Shown one piece after another: positions 1-10,852 of a stretch of DNA of 64,000 nucleotides. How positions within the stretch are numbered: position 1 is the first letter of the stretch; each line of letters opens with the position of its first letter. The notes beneath the pieces are model-generated. The model had not been told where the DNA came from and made no database searches. It was given only the letters and a program-made list of their open reading frames with translations. The DNA is from Amphirosellinia nigrospora (lineage: Eukaryota; Ascomycota; Sordariomycetes; Xylariales; Xylariaceae): positions 1,550,001 to 1,614,000 of the forward strand of contig SCHM01000002.1 of assembly GCA_004123355.1 (NCBI GenBank). The letters are read 5' to 3'. Both the position numbers and the translations under genes were made by a program.

Positions 1-23
1 GGGGGACTTAATTCCATACCTTT

Positions 24-919
24 TTATGCGGACTCTCGTCGGCATTCCAACGCACGCAGTCCTTCGACCACTGCAGGAAAGTGCAAGGTGAGATACGGCC
101 GCTGGGTACTTGGGCTTCTTTCGTCCGAGTCGTCGTTCCATTCGAAATCGTTGCAGCAAGCAGAGAAAACGTTGGCAGACATATCCATGTCCTGGGGAGG
201 CTTGATATGCTCAAATTCGGGCCGGTATACTTCGAATACGCAGTCACGGGGCGAATCGCCGCCCATGTTGGAAGACAACAGGGCGTGATCGATGAGCTCT
301 AGCATTCTAAGAAAGGGTATATTAGCTTAGCTTCGAAACTTACTATCTCGGATATGAACGCGGTAATATCGTACTTCGAGACTTCTCGCTTTTTATGAAT
401 CTTTGGTTTGGAGGCTTGTGCCAGCACCTCTCGTTGCTGGATCCATTCAAATAGAGGGTCATTCTCACCCCCTTTCCCCATATTGTTTCCACGCATGCTG
501 ATATATGCTTGCATCATGGCATTCGAGATGACTTGGATTTCTTTGGGCTTCCCGAAGGAGCAATTGGGAAGATACTGAGTGTGCGGTTTAGGTGTCAACT
601 TCACATTGGCCTCTTTCTCAACCATATTACTATGCATAAAACCCCGCTCAGTAGTGGAATCGCGGTTCTCTCGACGAGAGAGGAACTTATTGGGGATGCG
701 AGGGACCTCTGGGACTATGCCAACACCGTCCTCATCGTATGCAGAGCGGTGTCGGCTGTGTTGACCACGGGTGGTCTTGACTGGGGGTTGATTTTCGGCT
801 GACCCGATGGTGCCTGTTCATAATTAGCTTTGAATACGAGGGCCGGATATCTTGTAGAACTAACGGCTACGGCGAGGACGACCAATGATCGGTTTGCCGA
901 TAGGGCTGCGAGCCGACAT
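24..919 (-). CDS. Unrecognised fungal protein, basic N-terminus
   Basis: I do not recognise this gene. A minus-strand start at 919 gives MSARSPIGKPIIGRPRRSR. Splicing an intron that begins GTTAGT near 860 and ends in CAG near 810 joins this to a long open segment (to about 340) containing LTPKPHTQYLP and DPLFEWIQQREVL. A second intron (GTAAGT...TTAG, about 345-306) leads to a last segment with MLELIDHALLSSNMGG and RPYLTLHFPAVVEGL, ending near 24. The segments match in codon style, and the intron signals are good. The joint at the second intron is out of phase by one base, as in many genes here. The N-terminus is basic and probably disordered; the C-terminal half looks folded. It could be a chromatin or chromosome-associated factor, but that is a guess. 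The 3' end is near the window edge and could extend beyond it. Confidence 0.5.
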
Positions 920-1446
920 GTTGAGGTGGGCGAAAGATCAAGGTCGGGAGCTCAGACGGCGGCGAGGTGTTAAATAGTCCCAGAACAGAATGCAACATCA
1001 ATTGGACAGAAAATACAAGCAATAATCCCATAAGCCCTCAGAGCAAGATTTTCAAGGTTGAGATGGTCAAAGACGATGTTGTAATGAGCGGCAGATTCAA
1101 ATGATCACCTCCATTATATTTTGGCCAATGGAGAATGGGGAAGAAGGTAGTATATCCTGCGCGCTATTCTATGAGCTTGATTGTATTGTTTTGTTTTGTT
1201 AGAAAGGAGCGCGACTGCAATTGAAGTAGTGGTACTTAGGTAGTGAGTACACCTACATCCCTTGGGAAACCAGCCTACAGCAAGGCCGTATAAACAATAG
1301 CAAGTCTTATTCCCTTAAGTACAGAAGCTTATAACCCTGACATTAACTTTCCTACTAACTATATACTGAGGTCCTTGTGAGGCTGGTGCAACGTGCTTAA
1401 CCATCATTCATTGTAAGCTTCCCCAACTAATACAAAATCTAGCTTC
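920..1446. other. Intergenic, between head of orphan gene and tail of RFC1
   Basis: This holds the promoter side of the left-hand minus-strand gene and the 3' flank of RFC1. It is of mixed composition with short T-rich runs such as TTGTTTTGTTTTGTT near 1186. No further coding sequence is seen. Confidence 0.5.
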
Positions 1447-4400
1447 TTACTTCTTGGCTTTTCCTTTTGCTCCACCAGCCTTGCGGCCCTTGCCTTTCGG
1501 TTTGCCGTCATCGCCGTTATCATCAGCTTCTGCCTTGGACGCCTTCTTCGGACCCTTCTTCGCCCCCTTAGCTTTGGGTTTCTTGATGTACTTATCCTTG
1601 GTAATATCTTCGTCTTCTTCGTCATCAACGACTTCTGCAGCTTCAGGAACTTCGGCATCATCATCTTCCATAGCTTCCTCAAGATCGGGCTTGTCCTTGG
1701 TAACCTTCTTAGAGCCCACGACGGCGCTGGGTTTCATAAAGGGTACTGGGTGAGACATGGTATTGTACCTGAAATACGATTAGCATAGTGCTTACAAGAA
1801 TATGTATACTATCTTGACTCACAATCTTGTGAAGGTGGATTTTGTCTGTGAGTCGATTGAAACGGCCTCTTCATGCTGAGGGCCAACGCCAAGTTCTTTG
1901 ATAGAATCGAAATCTTCTCTAGTGAGGTAGTAGCTGTCCATGAGCTCAATGACATCTTCAACAGATTCCTTTCCCTCATCGGCCAACCTGTTGATGAGCT
2001 GGGTCCATAAGACTGGAAGGTATTGCTGTCGAATTTCGTTGTGGTCACCGGACGCTTTAAGTCTCATATGGGAATGAATTTCGCGGATGTAGCGCCCAAG
2101 CTTGCCGTACTTGCTGTTGTTGCCAAGCCATGTTGTGAATTGCGAGTTCATAAGCTGACCAGACACGAAGCTGGCGGGCCGAACTGTGCTGAATATAGCA
2201 TGAGTCGGCATAAGACTCCAATGTTGTTGTGGCCCGTGAATCATTCGATCTACTAGGTCGCCATCCGAGATGCTTTCAGCTGCCTGGTCCATCACCTCGA
2301 GAAGCTTTAAATTCTGCTCGCGTTTATTGTCCCTGTATTGACCAAGTACTGATGGCTTCGTCCGAATATAATTTTCTTGTATCATCAGATAGCTAAATTC
2401 GTGATCGTTGAAGTAAAGTTCGATTTTGTCGTTTAGCGTAGATTTGCTCGCAGGCGAGAAGAGACCTCCAGCCAGCATCTTCTGGCATATATCCCATGGC
2501 TTGAGGACGATTGATTTCTCCCATGCTTTTGACATATCTTTACTTTGATCGAAATCCATCGACATCTGATCCAATTTAATTGTTGCCAGCATATTGACAA
2601 TTTGTCTGATGTCTCGATTGCTGCCTTCAATAAGAGCATCAAGGACTTGCGACGACAGTTTCAAGCCTTCTCTGTGGCAGACCGTCATCATCCGCGAACG
2701 AATCTGATCAACCTGAGGTCGCTGGAACTTAATATCGAATGTGACAAAGTCAAATGGTTTCATCTTTTGTAACTTGCGTTCGTTGCAGATTAAGATGAGG
2801 GGCACTTCGGTCTTCTTGCAGAATTTCGCAAGAGCAGCAACACCTCCTCGATCGCCCGCCGACATACCGTCGACCTCGTCCATGATTAAGACGATTCTCT
2901 TCTTCTCTTTATCGATCTGCTTTCCGTCGCCAGCAAAGTAACCATGGAGGGATGTGTTGTTCATGACTTCGCTTACACCAGACTCGACGAGCTTTTTGCT
3001 CCGTGCATCGCTAGCATTGCTTTCAATCACGTCGTAACCTTCTAATTTGGCTGCTAGGTGAGCAGCAGTCGTCTTGCCGATTCCAGGGGACCTGACAGAA
3101 TGATAGCACGTTCCCCACCAAGACCATCTGCCCCTCGCTTCTTGAAGTCGAATCTTTTCGCTTGGGGCCAGCCCTTTAGCCATTTTTGAATCCTTTCCAC
3201 CGCAGCTTTATTTCCACAAATATGGCTCGGCTGTGGGAGCATACTTGACGGTCCATAACTGGGCAGACGGGGGCTGGACTGGCTGCGTAGCGGCAGTAGC
3301 TCCTCGAGCCACAGCCGCCTTGCGCGCTTTCTCTTCCTCTGCTCTTTTTCTCTTCTCTTCTTGGTCCATCTCATCGGCCTGCTTCTTGATCTTCTCCTCT
3401 TCTTCTTTCCGCTTTTGTTTCACTTTCTCTGCGCCTTTCCCGCTTCCTCCACCTGCAGGAAGTCGGCGAATGAGCTCAAAAAGCCCTTCTTCATTGATAG
3501 TCTTAATTTTATGCTCTCTGATTTTTGCTAGCTTGCTTGGGCCGGCGTCATCTCCCAAGACCACATAGCTAGTCTTGCTGCTTGGGGCCCCAGTCACCTT
3601 GCCGCCGTAGCGTTTGGTTAGAGCCTGAGCCTCTTCGCGCGCGATACTTGTCAGCTGGCCAGTGAAGACGAACGTGAGGCCAGCAAGGCAGTCAGGCTCC
3701 CCGATGGGCAAGTCTCCTCCTGCAATTGGGTTTGGTGGAGGCCCAGAGTTACCTCCGCCCGCAGCTGCCTTCTTCCAGTCAAACTTTTGGTTGGGTCCTT
3801 GGCGGGTGGAGTTGGTGGTCTGACTGTAGGAATATCGTCAAAAATAGCTTGGATATCGGCATCTTCCGGCTCTTCAGCTTTCTTTGTCCTTGGGGCCCTA
3901 GGCTTTTTGGCGGCAGGCTTCTTGCGAGAGGGTGGCTCTTCCTCCTCCTCGTCATCAGGGTCGGGCTCAGGTGTCTTTCTTTTTTTAGCTGTAGCAGGAG
4001 GCTTGGAGGACCCCTTGGAGGCCTTAGTAACTATCTTGGCGGCATCGTCGTCATCATCATCAGCTAGCTTGCTTCTAGATGCAAACCGTTTCGGCTTGGG
4101 GAGAAATTCTTCTTCGCTCTCATCTTCTACGTAGTCGTCATTTTTGCGTTTGCTACGAGATCTGGCGTCTGCAGCAAATATATCGTCGCCTGCGTCCCCA
4201 TCATCATCCATGAATGCGTCCTCATCTTCATGTAGATTGTTACGCTTGGTGGTCGTGGGAGTAGGTTTCTTTGTTTTATTTTCGGTAGGGGCTATCGTTG
4301 TGGTACTCCGTTTGCCCCGAGGACTCGAGCGCACTGGTACTGCAGGACTAGCTTGCGATTTCGCTTCGGGTTTGGCGGGCTGCAGAGCTTTGGGCTTGCT

Positions 4401-4820
4401 CGCAGCGAAGTATTCGCTTGCTGTGGTGGCAGTTCCCTGAATCTCTTTGTCGCTACACAGTTGTTAATATCGATACAATCGTATTGATAGACGTAGAACA
4501 TCATACTTTTGCTTCTTCCGAGGTGTTGATCGAGTGGCTAGTTTCTTTTGCCTATGCGCACTCGTTAGCTGCAGGCAGGTAGACAAGCCAATCGGGAATC
4601 TTACTCGACAACCGGCTCATCATCTTCGTCGCTATCCTCAACGACTTTTCTGCCTTCTTTAAGGAGCGAGTTTGTTAGCCCTTGTAATCCGGGAGTTTAG
4701 ACTGGCTTGTAACTCACTGGCACGCTTCTTTGGAGGCTCGGCTTCTGCCTTCTTCGCAGCAGTTGGCTTCGCAGGGGCAGCACCACCCTTTGCGCCAAAA
4801 AAGGAGCGAATGTCAGGCAT
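1447..4820 (-). CDS. RFC1: Replication factor C large subunit (Rfc1)
   Basis: Rfc1 is the large subunit of the clamp loader that opens PCNA and loads it on primer-template DNA in the nucleus. The start at 4820 gives MPDIRSFFGAKGG, the same opening as other Rfc1 proteins, whose SFFG-like start is a PCNA-binding element. Several small introns follow, then a long acidic and lysine-rich linker (about 4440-3790). A BRCT domain comes next (LAGLTFVFTGQLTSIAREEA, about 3690-3470) and a coiled, charged stretch. The AAA+ core has the Walker A GIGKTT, the Walker B IVLIMDEVDGMS and CNERKLQKMKPF. An intron at 1825-1765 joins to the conserved tail YNTMSHPVPFMKPS, then a lysine-rich end. The frame is broken at least three times (near 3785, 3220 and 3087). 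Each break is mended by added bases in C, A or G runs, including one inside Walker A, so these look like sequence errors, not a dead gene. Identification is secure. Confidence 0.95.
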
Positions 4821-5700
4821 CTCGATAATGGGACAAGGGGAGACTTCTGTTGCAGGAACTGTATGAATTGCTATGTTGTGGTGGGCTGCGCCGAGATATG
4901 GATGGGTGAGGTCTAATGTTGGGATAGAATGTCTTAAAATTAGACGCGTTGATTGATTGCATGACGCGCCTACTGAGTACCTAGGTATATGTACTTAGCT
5001 AGCTATAAGAGGTTACCTTGAGGCTACAGGCTAACAGGCAGCTTATAGGCTTGTTAAATTGAATTTAGCGTGGTTATCTGCCTGCACTAGGCGTCAATGG
5101 CTCTTGTCGATAAAAAAACGGGACCACCTGGCAGGTTAGGTTGGCTAGTCAAACAGGGTTCTTTTGTTCAAGCACGACGTATATACATCAATCGTCACTC
5201 TACGCGCCCAATTATTCCATTTTCGGGAACAAGACTGTCGACTCGAGCAGACTAGGCAGCGTGCCGTGAGTCATACTGTCTCGAAATGCCTCGCCGCCAA
5301 AGTTGTGTGATATGATGGTGAAGACGATCTTGCGGACGGGACTACGGATTCGGCCACGTACCGGCTTGCCGACGATGAACAGGAGATTCGAGTGATGCCG
5401 TTGTCTGAGAACTTGCCTCTTGTTGACTCCGATTTCTATGGATGTTGTCTTAATCCAGTAATTGGCTAGATCGAGGATATGTGCTTAAAGATCGCCGTAA
5501 AGTTGTTACGTTGTGTCAAGGAACTCTTGTTTTCTCAGCTGGCAGATTGGAATCTTTGTGTAGACACAGCACTACATGGATTATGATCACTACCTAGCAG
5601 ATGCTTCCCCAAGGCTGGTCCTCGAGCCAGCGACTGATTGCCTATCCAACTTTTTGCAAGGTTTCTCAAATTTAAAACTCATCGCCATGGCGTAAAGGGC
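4821..5700. other. Intergenic upstream of RFC1
   Basis: No gene is seen. The stretch holds the RFC1 promoter side. The words TACCTAGGTATATGTACTTA near 4978 belong to a TACCTAGGTA-like family that recurs in many intergenic stretches of this window. Confidence 0.45.
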
Positions 5701-6170
5701 GTTCGATGATGGCCGTTTCAAAGCAATGGCCAATGCTGTAAGGCCACGCGCGTTCTCCATAGCGCAGTCATGAGCAGCTTAGAACACACGTTTCCTATAT
5801 CGTTCAAAGCTTCCAAGTGTGGCGGTGTGTCTTCGTCCTTGTCCCGCGCGTTGATTTCGATATCACCAAGCTCAAGAAGAGCTTCCACAGTATCGGGATT
5901 TCCAGTCAGAGCGGCGACGTAGAGCGGTGTCCTTGTCTGGTAGTCATGAACATTATGTAAGTTGGCAATTTCCAGCTTTTGTAGCAGAGACGTCATCGCT
6001 CTACGTGAAGTGCCCCTCGCGGCGTGATGTAGCACCGTAGCATCTTGGTCTAGTTCTGACGGAACCCTAACCCGACCGTACTAAGAAGCAACTTGACAAC
6101 CGTACAATGAGCTGCTTCCACCAAGAGATACAAGCCAGACATCACCTTTGGACTATAGAGTAACATCGTT
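5701..6170 (-). pseudogene. Ankyrin-repeat protein relic
   Basis: A minus-strand open stretch (6035-5718) reads as ankyrin repeats. It has RTPLYVAALTGNPDTVEALL followed by DIEINARDKDEDTP, typical of the TPLxxAAxxGxxxxVxxLL helix pair and the loop after it. In another frame just upstream (about 6150-6060), LYLLVEAAHCTVVKLLL is a further repeat. No start, no continuous frame and no flanking domain such as NACHT or HET could be found, and the adjoining sequence holds stops in all frames. This looks like a remnant of a longer ankyrin gene, possibly one of the many fungal NLR-like or heterokaryon-type paralogues. Sequence errors could exaggerate the damage, so a living short gene is not excluded. 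Confidence 0.55.
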
Positions 6171-7029
6171 GTCAGAGCCTAGCAGTGCTAGGTAAAGCCA
6201 AGAATGGCTATGGAACCTAAGATAGCTGCATTTACAGCCGAACACAGAATATCCCTCTTTCGTCATGCGTACGCAGAGTTCAGCACATATCACGCAGACA
6301 GAAGGGCGGAGACTAGGGTGTGGTGGTGGACGTAGCGCTTCCATACTTGCGACCCAAACACCGGATGCAAGGATAAAAGGGGCTTCTATTGTAGCAAACA
6401 ATACTTGAAGCGGCTCGTAATATTGGCTCGTCCTCCACTATTCGTTAGATAGTCTAGTGCGTGCTTAAGTCCTCCGCGGCGCGCGGGCGGTTTGCTACAT
6501 CCGGGACTATCGCTTACCTAGTAGCCCGTGAAGTTTAGAATAAAAGAAGAACAAACCTGCCAGGAATCTCGGTCATATCGTACGGTTTCGAACACTCGAG
6601 ATGCTTATTCTCTCTCGGTGGACCGTGGCTCCGAGCCTCGACGGATACTTCATAATTGACTCCATTTACCCTCTTCGAAACGATCTTCCGACCATCTTCC
6701 GCCCTCCCTTTTGAAAATTATGAAGCTTTTGCCCGAAGGATCTAACCTTAGTTCAAGGCTTCACGATGTAGCTTTTAGTTAGAAGTGCTTAATTACCTTA
6801 CAATTATAGTGGAAAAGGACCATTAACTTGTAACACCTATCGATAAGAACACCCGCCTGGAGGGATCCGCCTGCGGGCACTTGGCGGTGGTTGTCGCTAC
6901 CTACCTATGTTTGGCCAATCACAGCGCTTTTGCCCAGAGGAGCTTTCAACCTCCCGCCTTGGGCTGCTAGACAATTGAAGGTCTCCCACCTGGTTTCGAG
7001 GTGGTCGACTACTTTTACACACATACGAC
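6171..7029. other. Intergenic, MRPL16 promoter side
   Basis: No convincing gene. Short open frames here lack conserved sequence. The part next to 7030 presumably holds the promoter and leader of the L16 gene. Confidence 0.4.
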
Positions 7030-7922
7030 ATGCGCTCCACCGCTTCCTCGTGCCTCCTCGGAGCTTTCCGATCCTTGAAGATCGCGCACACTTCCACGAC
7101 CCGTCCGTCCATAATACCCAGCGCCGCAGCTGCTTCTCGAGCGAGTGCAGGACCGCAGAATGTTCGGCTCTTTTCCGCTTCTGCCTCGATGGCCGGTAGT
7201 TGGCTTGAGCCTCAGTTGGACCGCAAGAAGAAAATGATGAAGGGCCGGCCGAGAGTGGCGACCGGCGGATCCATCAAAGGAACAACCGTTGTCTGGGGTG
7301 ATTACGGCCTACGCATGACCGACCACCATCGGAGAATCAGTGCGCAGCAGCTGAAGATAGCCGAGGATACGATAAAGGGCCGATTGCGTGGTCAGAAATA
7401 TCGTATACAAGCGAGTCTGCTGTAACGTTGGCGTATACGTCAGCGGTAATGAGGTAGGTTTCTCTCGAGTAGCCGCTACTCCCACTCCCACTCTCAGTTC
7501 TGATGCTCGCCTCTAGATCCGTATGGGTAAAGGAAAGGGTAGTTTTGACCATTGGGCTGCTCGTGTGGCGGTCAACCAGATCGTTCTCGAACTTAGGGGG
7601 ATGATACACGAACAAGTCGTACGTGATGCGTTCCGGCTAGTTGGCAACAAGCTTCCAGGTAAATCAATCTTCTAATGGACAGGCTCGTTTATCCAGTGTT
7701 GACATCCATTTAGGACAATGGGAATTTGTAAAGAAAGGGGAGCCGCCAGTCGTTGGAATCACAAAACTGGATGGAATTACACTGGAGGAGCTGAAGAGAC
7801 CGAGACGCAAAGTCTCTGCGGAAACTATACACCCCGTGCCTCCTCCAACAGAAGGGTCTGAAGGCAGCCGCACTCCTTTAGATCTCCCTAAACAAGCTCA
7901 GCTTGTACTCTTACCATATTAA
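7030..7922 (+). CDS. MRPL16: Mitochondrial ribosomal protein L16 (uL16m)
   Basis: This is a component of the mitochondrial large ribosomal subunit near the peptidyl-transferase centre. The first exon opens with a serine- and arginine-rich mitochondrial presequence. It then carries the fungal L16m signature RPRVATGGSIKGTTVVWGDY and HHRRISAQQLKIAEDTIK. An intron (GTAGGT...CTAG, about 7452-7518) is followed by RMGKGKGSFDHWAARV, the core L16 loop, and VNQIVLELRGMIHEQVVRDAF. A second intron (GTAAAT...TTAG, about 7661-7714) leads to QWEFVKKGEPPVVGITKLDG and a short tail ending at 7922. Near 7395 the frame slips between RLRGQKYR and YKRVCCNVGVYVSGNE, which are both conserved. That is read as a sequence error. 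Length and motif order fit the family. Confidence 0.93.
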
Positions 7923-8445
7923 ACAAATAGTGTATATATAACACGGCATAATGTACAATAAAGTATGACCTCTCGGGAGGCTTGAATACTGATTACCACA
8001 GTGTTTAGCCACTAGTGAGTAGATGGTAGGTGCCGCAGGATTAAACCCTGACTTTTCTGTCAGCGAAGATTCAAAATTCGATTTTGAAATCTATGCAGGA
8101 ATCCTTCTAATGATCAGCTGTGAATGACCTCATGAAGACCTGATTATGTTGTACGCTACATATACGCCCAACTTTATAATTATAAGTTGTAACGCTAGCT
8201 AGGTGGAAGATGTACCCCTGAAACGCTCTTTCCCATCGAGTTCCTGCAGTCGCCATGTCCCAAGCACTAAAAATATTAATCTACATAGCTCCATTTCCCT
8301 GATATCTTCCCCTCTTCATAATCCCCCCGTTACCTGCCAATCTTTTCTTTCTTTTTCCTTGAACGGCTTGCAAGGTGCTTCCGCGTTGATTCATGTTATT
8401 TTCGGTTGAGGGGCAGCAGGAAGGCCGTATGATTAAAAGCCTATC
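7923..8445. other. Intergenic between MRPL16 and an orphan gene
   Basis: 3' flank of MRPL16 and promoter side of the next gene, with an AT-rich stretch around 7920-7970 (TGTATATATAACACGGCATAAT). Nothing else seen. Confidence 0.4.
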
Positions 8446-9994
8446 ATGGCTAATCGCTTCCAGCTTGACTTAAAGACGTTCGAGATATCGAGCAAGACTT
8501 CTACTTTTTCGCTAGTCATGACCTCGGTGGCTTTCATCTATGATATTCCACTCCAGAACATCACGAAGGATAATCTCATCTCCTTGGTCCAATCAAAACA
8601 GCTATGGCTACTGCCACGTGGCCTTTGCCGACTGGATGTTCATATGCAACTGGGAGATTTTGATATCGGGGAGATGACCGAGCCGGCTTCTTCGAGTTTA
8701 TCGCTGAAACGATCTGTCGATCTTTCGTAAGTCGGGCGCGCACCTAATAATGATATCAATGCCCAACACAAGTGGCTCATAAGTCTTAGCTATGGTCAAA
8801 GCTTGGACTTGATGTGAAAATTCTAGAAGTTCAACCTCATCAAGACAATGTTCCGAACCTCTATTTCAGTATCGAGCAATCAGACATGTCATCTGCTCTG
8901 TTATCACCGCCACATGCCCGCACTGCTCAGATCAAAGGCCTAGAATGCATCTTGCGATTTGAGCCCTCAAGTAATTTGAAGGCTAGTCCTAAGGATGGAC
9001 AACAGGCTCGTCGCAATCTTGGATGAGCTCTCCAATAGAAACGTTGGACAGTTACCATACGTCCCATGCCTCTGATTTAATCGATCTGTGGAAAACGCAG
9101 CTCGCCTTGTTGACGCTGCATTTTGCAATACATTTGGCGAGCGCAAGCGTACACGAGGCTTGAGAATTTTCGAGTTAGAAAAGCACCAACATTGCTAGAT
9201 CTCGCGCCTGCAACCTGGAATTCTCATTATCTGAGGGTGTGTGGATATGCGTAGACATGGCCTTAACCGTAGCAAGGGCTAACCCTCGTCTAGTCTACTC
9301 TAAACCATACGAAGAATTTCCCCGTGATCTCAAACATCTTAGCATCCTCCTTAAAAGCCCAGTCGCCTGAGCTCAGACGAAAGAGCGCAGAATTATTAAA
9401 AGCAACATCGCGGAAGATAATTCTAACACTAGTCAAGAATTGGAGCATCAAACTAAGCAGCTTGAATCATCAATCCAGAGAATGCTATGGAATTTGTTAC
9501 AAGACACCTTGAAGCCGACGATCGGAATGAGTCGTGCGGCTCGAAAGCCCACGTCATCAAAGGTTGAATTAGACCAACAAGTGCATGAGATGGGTGAAAT
9601 GATGGTCGATGAAGCAACTACTAATGAGTACGCTTCATTCGATGAGTTTCATTATCCTTATGGAACCTTGACAGAGCCACCAAGCCAAGGTTACGACGAT
9701 TATGGAAATAGCGCTAGCTACAATTCAGATATAGAATTCGGGGGCGAATGGGCCCACAACCTCACCGCGTCTTCTCAAGGTAACCAACTACCTGGGACGC
9801 TTGAATATCAGAACCAAGTCGGAGGTTTCTGTTACGAAACTGATATATATGATGAGCAACTTCTCGAAACTAGCCATCAATACCCGGGATCGGACTTATC
9901 TTTTACCATGCAGGATCATGGAATGTCAGATTACATATATGACGAGGATGGTGATGTCTACCACGAATGTGACCATCTCAACTACACAGGATAG
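8446..9994 (+). CDS. Unrecognised fungal protein, acidic Tyr-rich C-terminus
   Basis: I do not recognise the family. The start could be at 8446 or the later Met giving MTSVAFIYDIPLQNITKDNL. The first segment (to about 8727, LWLLPRGLCRLDVHMQLGDF) ends at a GTAAGT donor. After a CTTAG acceptor near 8790 the text continues with LWSKLGLDVKILEVQPHQDN, but one base out of phase. Between 9040 and 9440, pieces in shifting frames read as one protein (DLIDLWKTQLALLTLH, LTVARANPRLVYSKPYEEF). A segment from about 9440 has a helical stretch (HQTKQLESSIQRMLWNLLQD). It ends in an acidic, Gly/Tyr/Asn-rich region that is probably disordered. Several one-base slips are needed. A single gene with sequence errors fits better than several small genes. 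Confidence 0.5.
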
Positions 9995-10579
9995 GCACCT
10001 AATAGTTACGACTATTGCGAAATCCAAGGAGAAGACCATACTCATGAAGAAGCAATGAAGGAAAGTCGTTACAAACCAGACGACCACGAAGAGGATCTAT
10101 TATCGTAAAACAGTGTTGCTAGGTCGAACAATATTGTTAGAGTAGATAGACACATCGTCACAGCGAAGCACGGTTAATTAATCCATTTTGAACCACGTCT
10201 AGATTAGAGGCTAAGTAGGCCGAAAGTCAAAATCGCGAAGCTCATGGTATTTGTTATACAACAGCTTATCGACTATATATAAGTGAAAAATAGAATAAAC
10301 CACAGCCCTAACAAATCGTTCACGGCATTCGGCTTGTATATTGTAGCTGTTCGGTTCAATATTCAATTACAAACGCCAGGAATACACCAGTTTCCCACAA
10401 CCACTTCCCGCAACAGCAACGCCGGTGATTTACGCCCGGGCTGTGTGCGGCTCTAAACTCATCACACTCTCCGACTAGCACAGTCCGGTTTGCCAAGACA
10501 TTTTTGGCAAGATGATATATCAGAACCAAACGACATCAACATTCTTCGAATTAACGGGGGCTGCCGCTTCTTCCTTTCC
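9995..10579. other. Intergenic, convergent 3' flanks
   Basis: Lies between the tails of a plus-strand and a minus-strand gene. It contains AT-rich runs such as CGACTATATATAAGTG near 10270. No coding sequence or repeat is supported. Confidence 0.4.
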
Positions 10580-10852
10580 CTATCGCTGAGCGGGAGGCTT
10601 GCCGCCGGGTTTCTTCACGTCCTTCTTCTTCTCCTTCTTTTTCTTCTGCTCGGGCTTCATGGTGGCGAAGTGGATGTACCATATAAAGACGCCCTCGAGG
10701 ATCAAGAGGACCAGGGCGGCGACGAGCACGAAGAAGACGTAGGGCTGGTCGTTCAGTGTGGCGATGGCCTCGCGCGTCGCGCCGATCTTGCCTAGCCAGT
10801 CGAACTGACCCGAGTTTAGGCTGCTGGAGAAAGATGGCGGTGATGCTGACAT
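10580..10852 (-). CDS. Small single-pass membrane protein, Lys-rich tail
   Basis: An uninterrupted 90-residue frame without introns. Residues 1-37 are polar and Ser-rich (MSASPPSFSSSLNSGQFDWL, then a short helix). Residues about 38-62 form a strongly hydrophobic segment (YVFFVLVAALVLLILEGVFI) followed by WYIHF. The last 25 residues are very basic (KPEQKKKKEKKKDVKKPGGK). This layout suits a small ER or mitochondrial membrane protein with a cytosolic basic tail. I know no named family for it. The clean frame, the strong transmembrane segment and the spacing from neighbours support a real gene. Confidence 0.65.
   Translation of the reverse strand: MSASPPSFSSSLNSGQFDWLGKIGATREAIATLNDQPYVFFVLVAALVLLILEGVFIWYIHFATMKPEQKKKKEKKKDVKKPGGKPPAQR

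Noticed and set aside
1454-1753. Long plus-strand open frame opposite the RFC1 tail
   Set aside because: It is the shadow of lysine-rich RFC1 codons, which read as Phe/Leu/Ser on the other strand.
3726-4440. Ser/Leu-rich plus-strand frames with apparent membrane segments
   Set aside because: Opposite-strand shadows of the acidic and lysine-rich RFC1 linker.
1447-4820. RFC1 as a pseudogene
   Set aside because: The breaks are single or double base losses in homopolymers, the protein text between them is fully conserved, and other essential genes show the same pattern.
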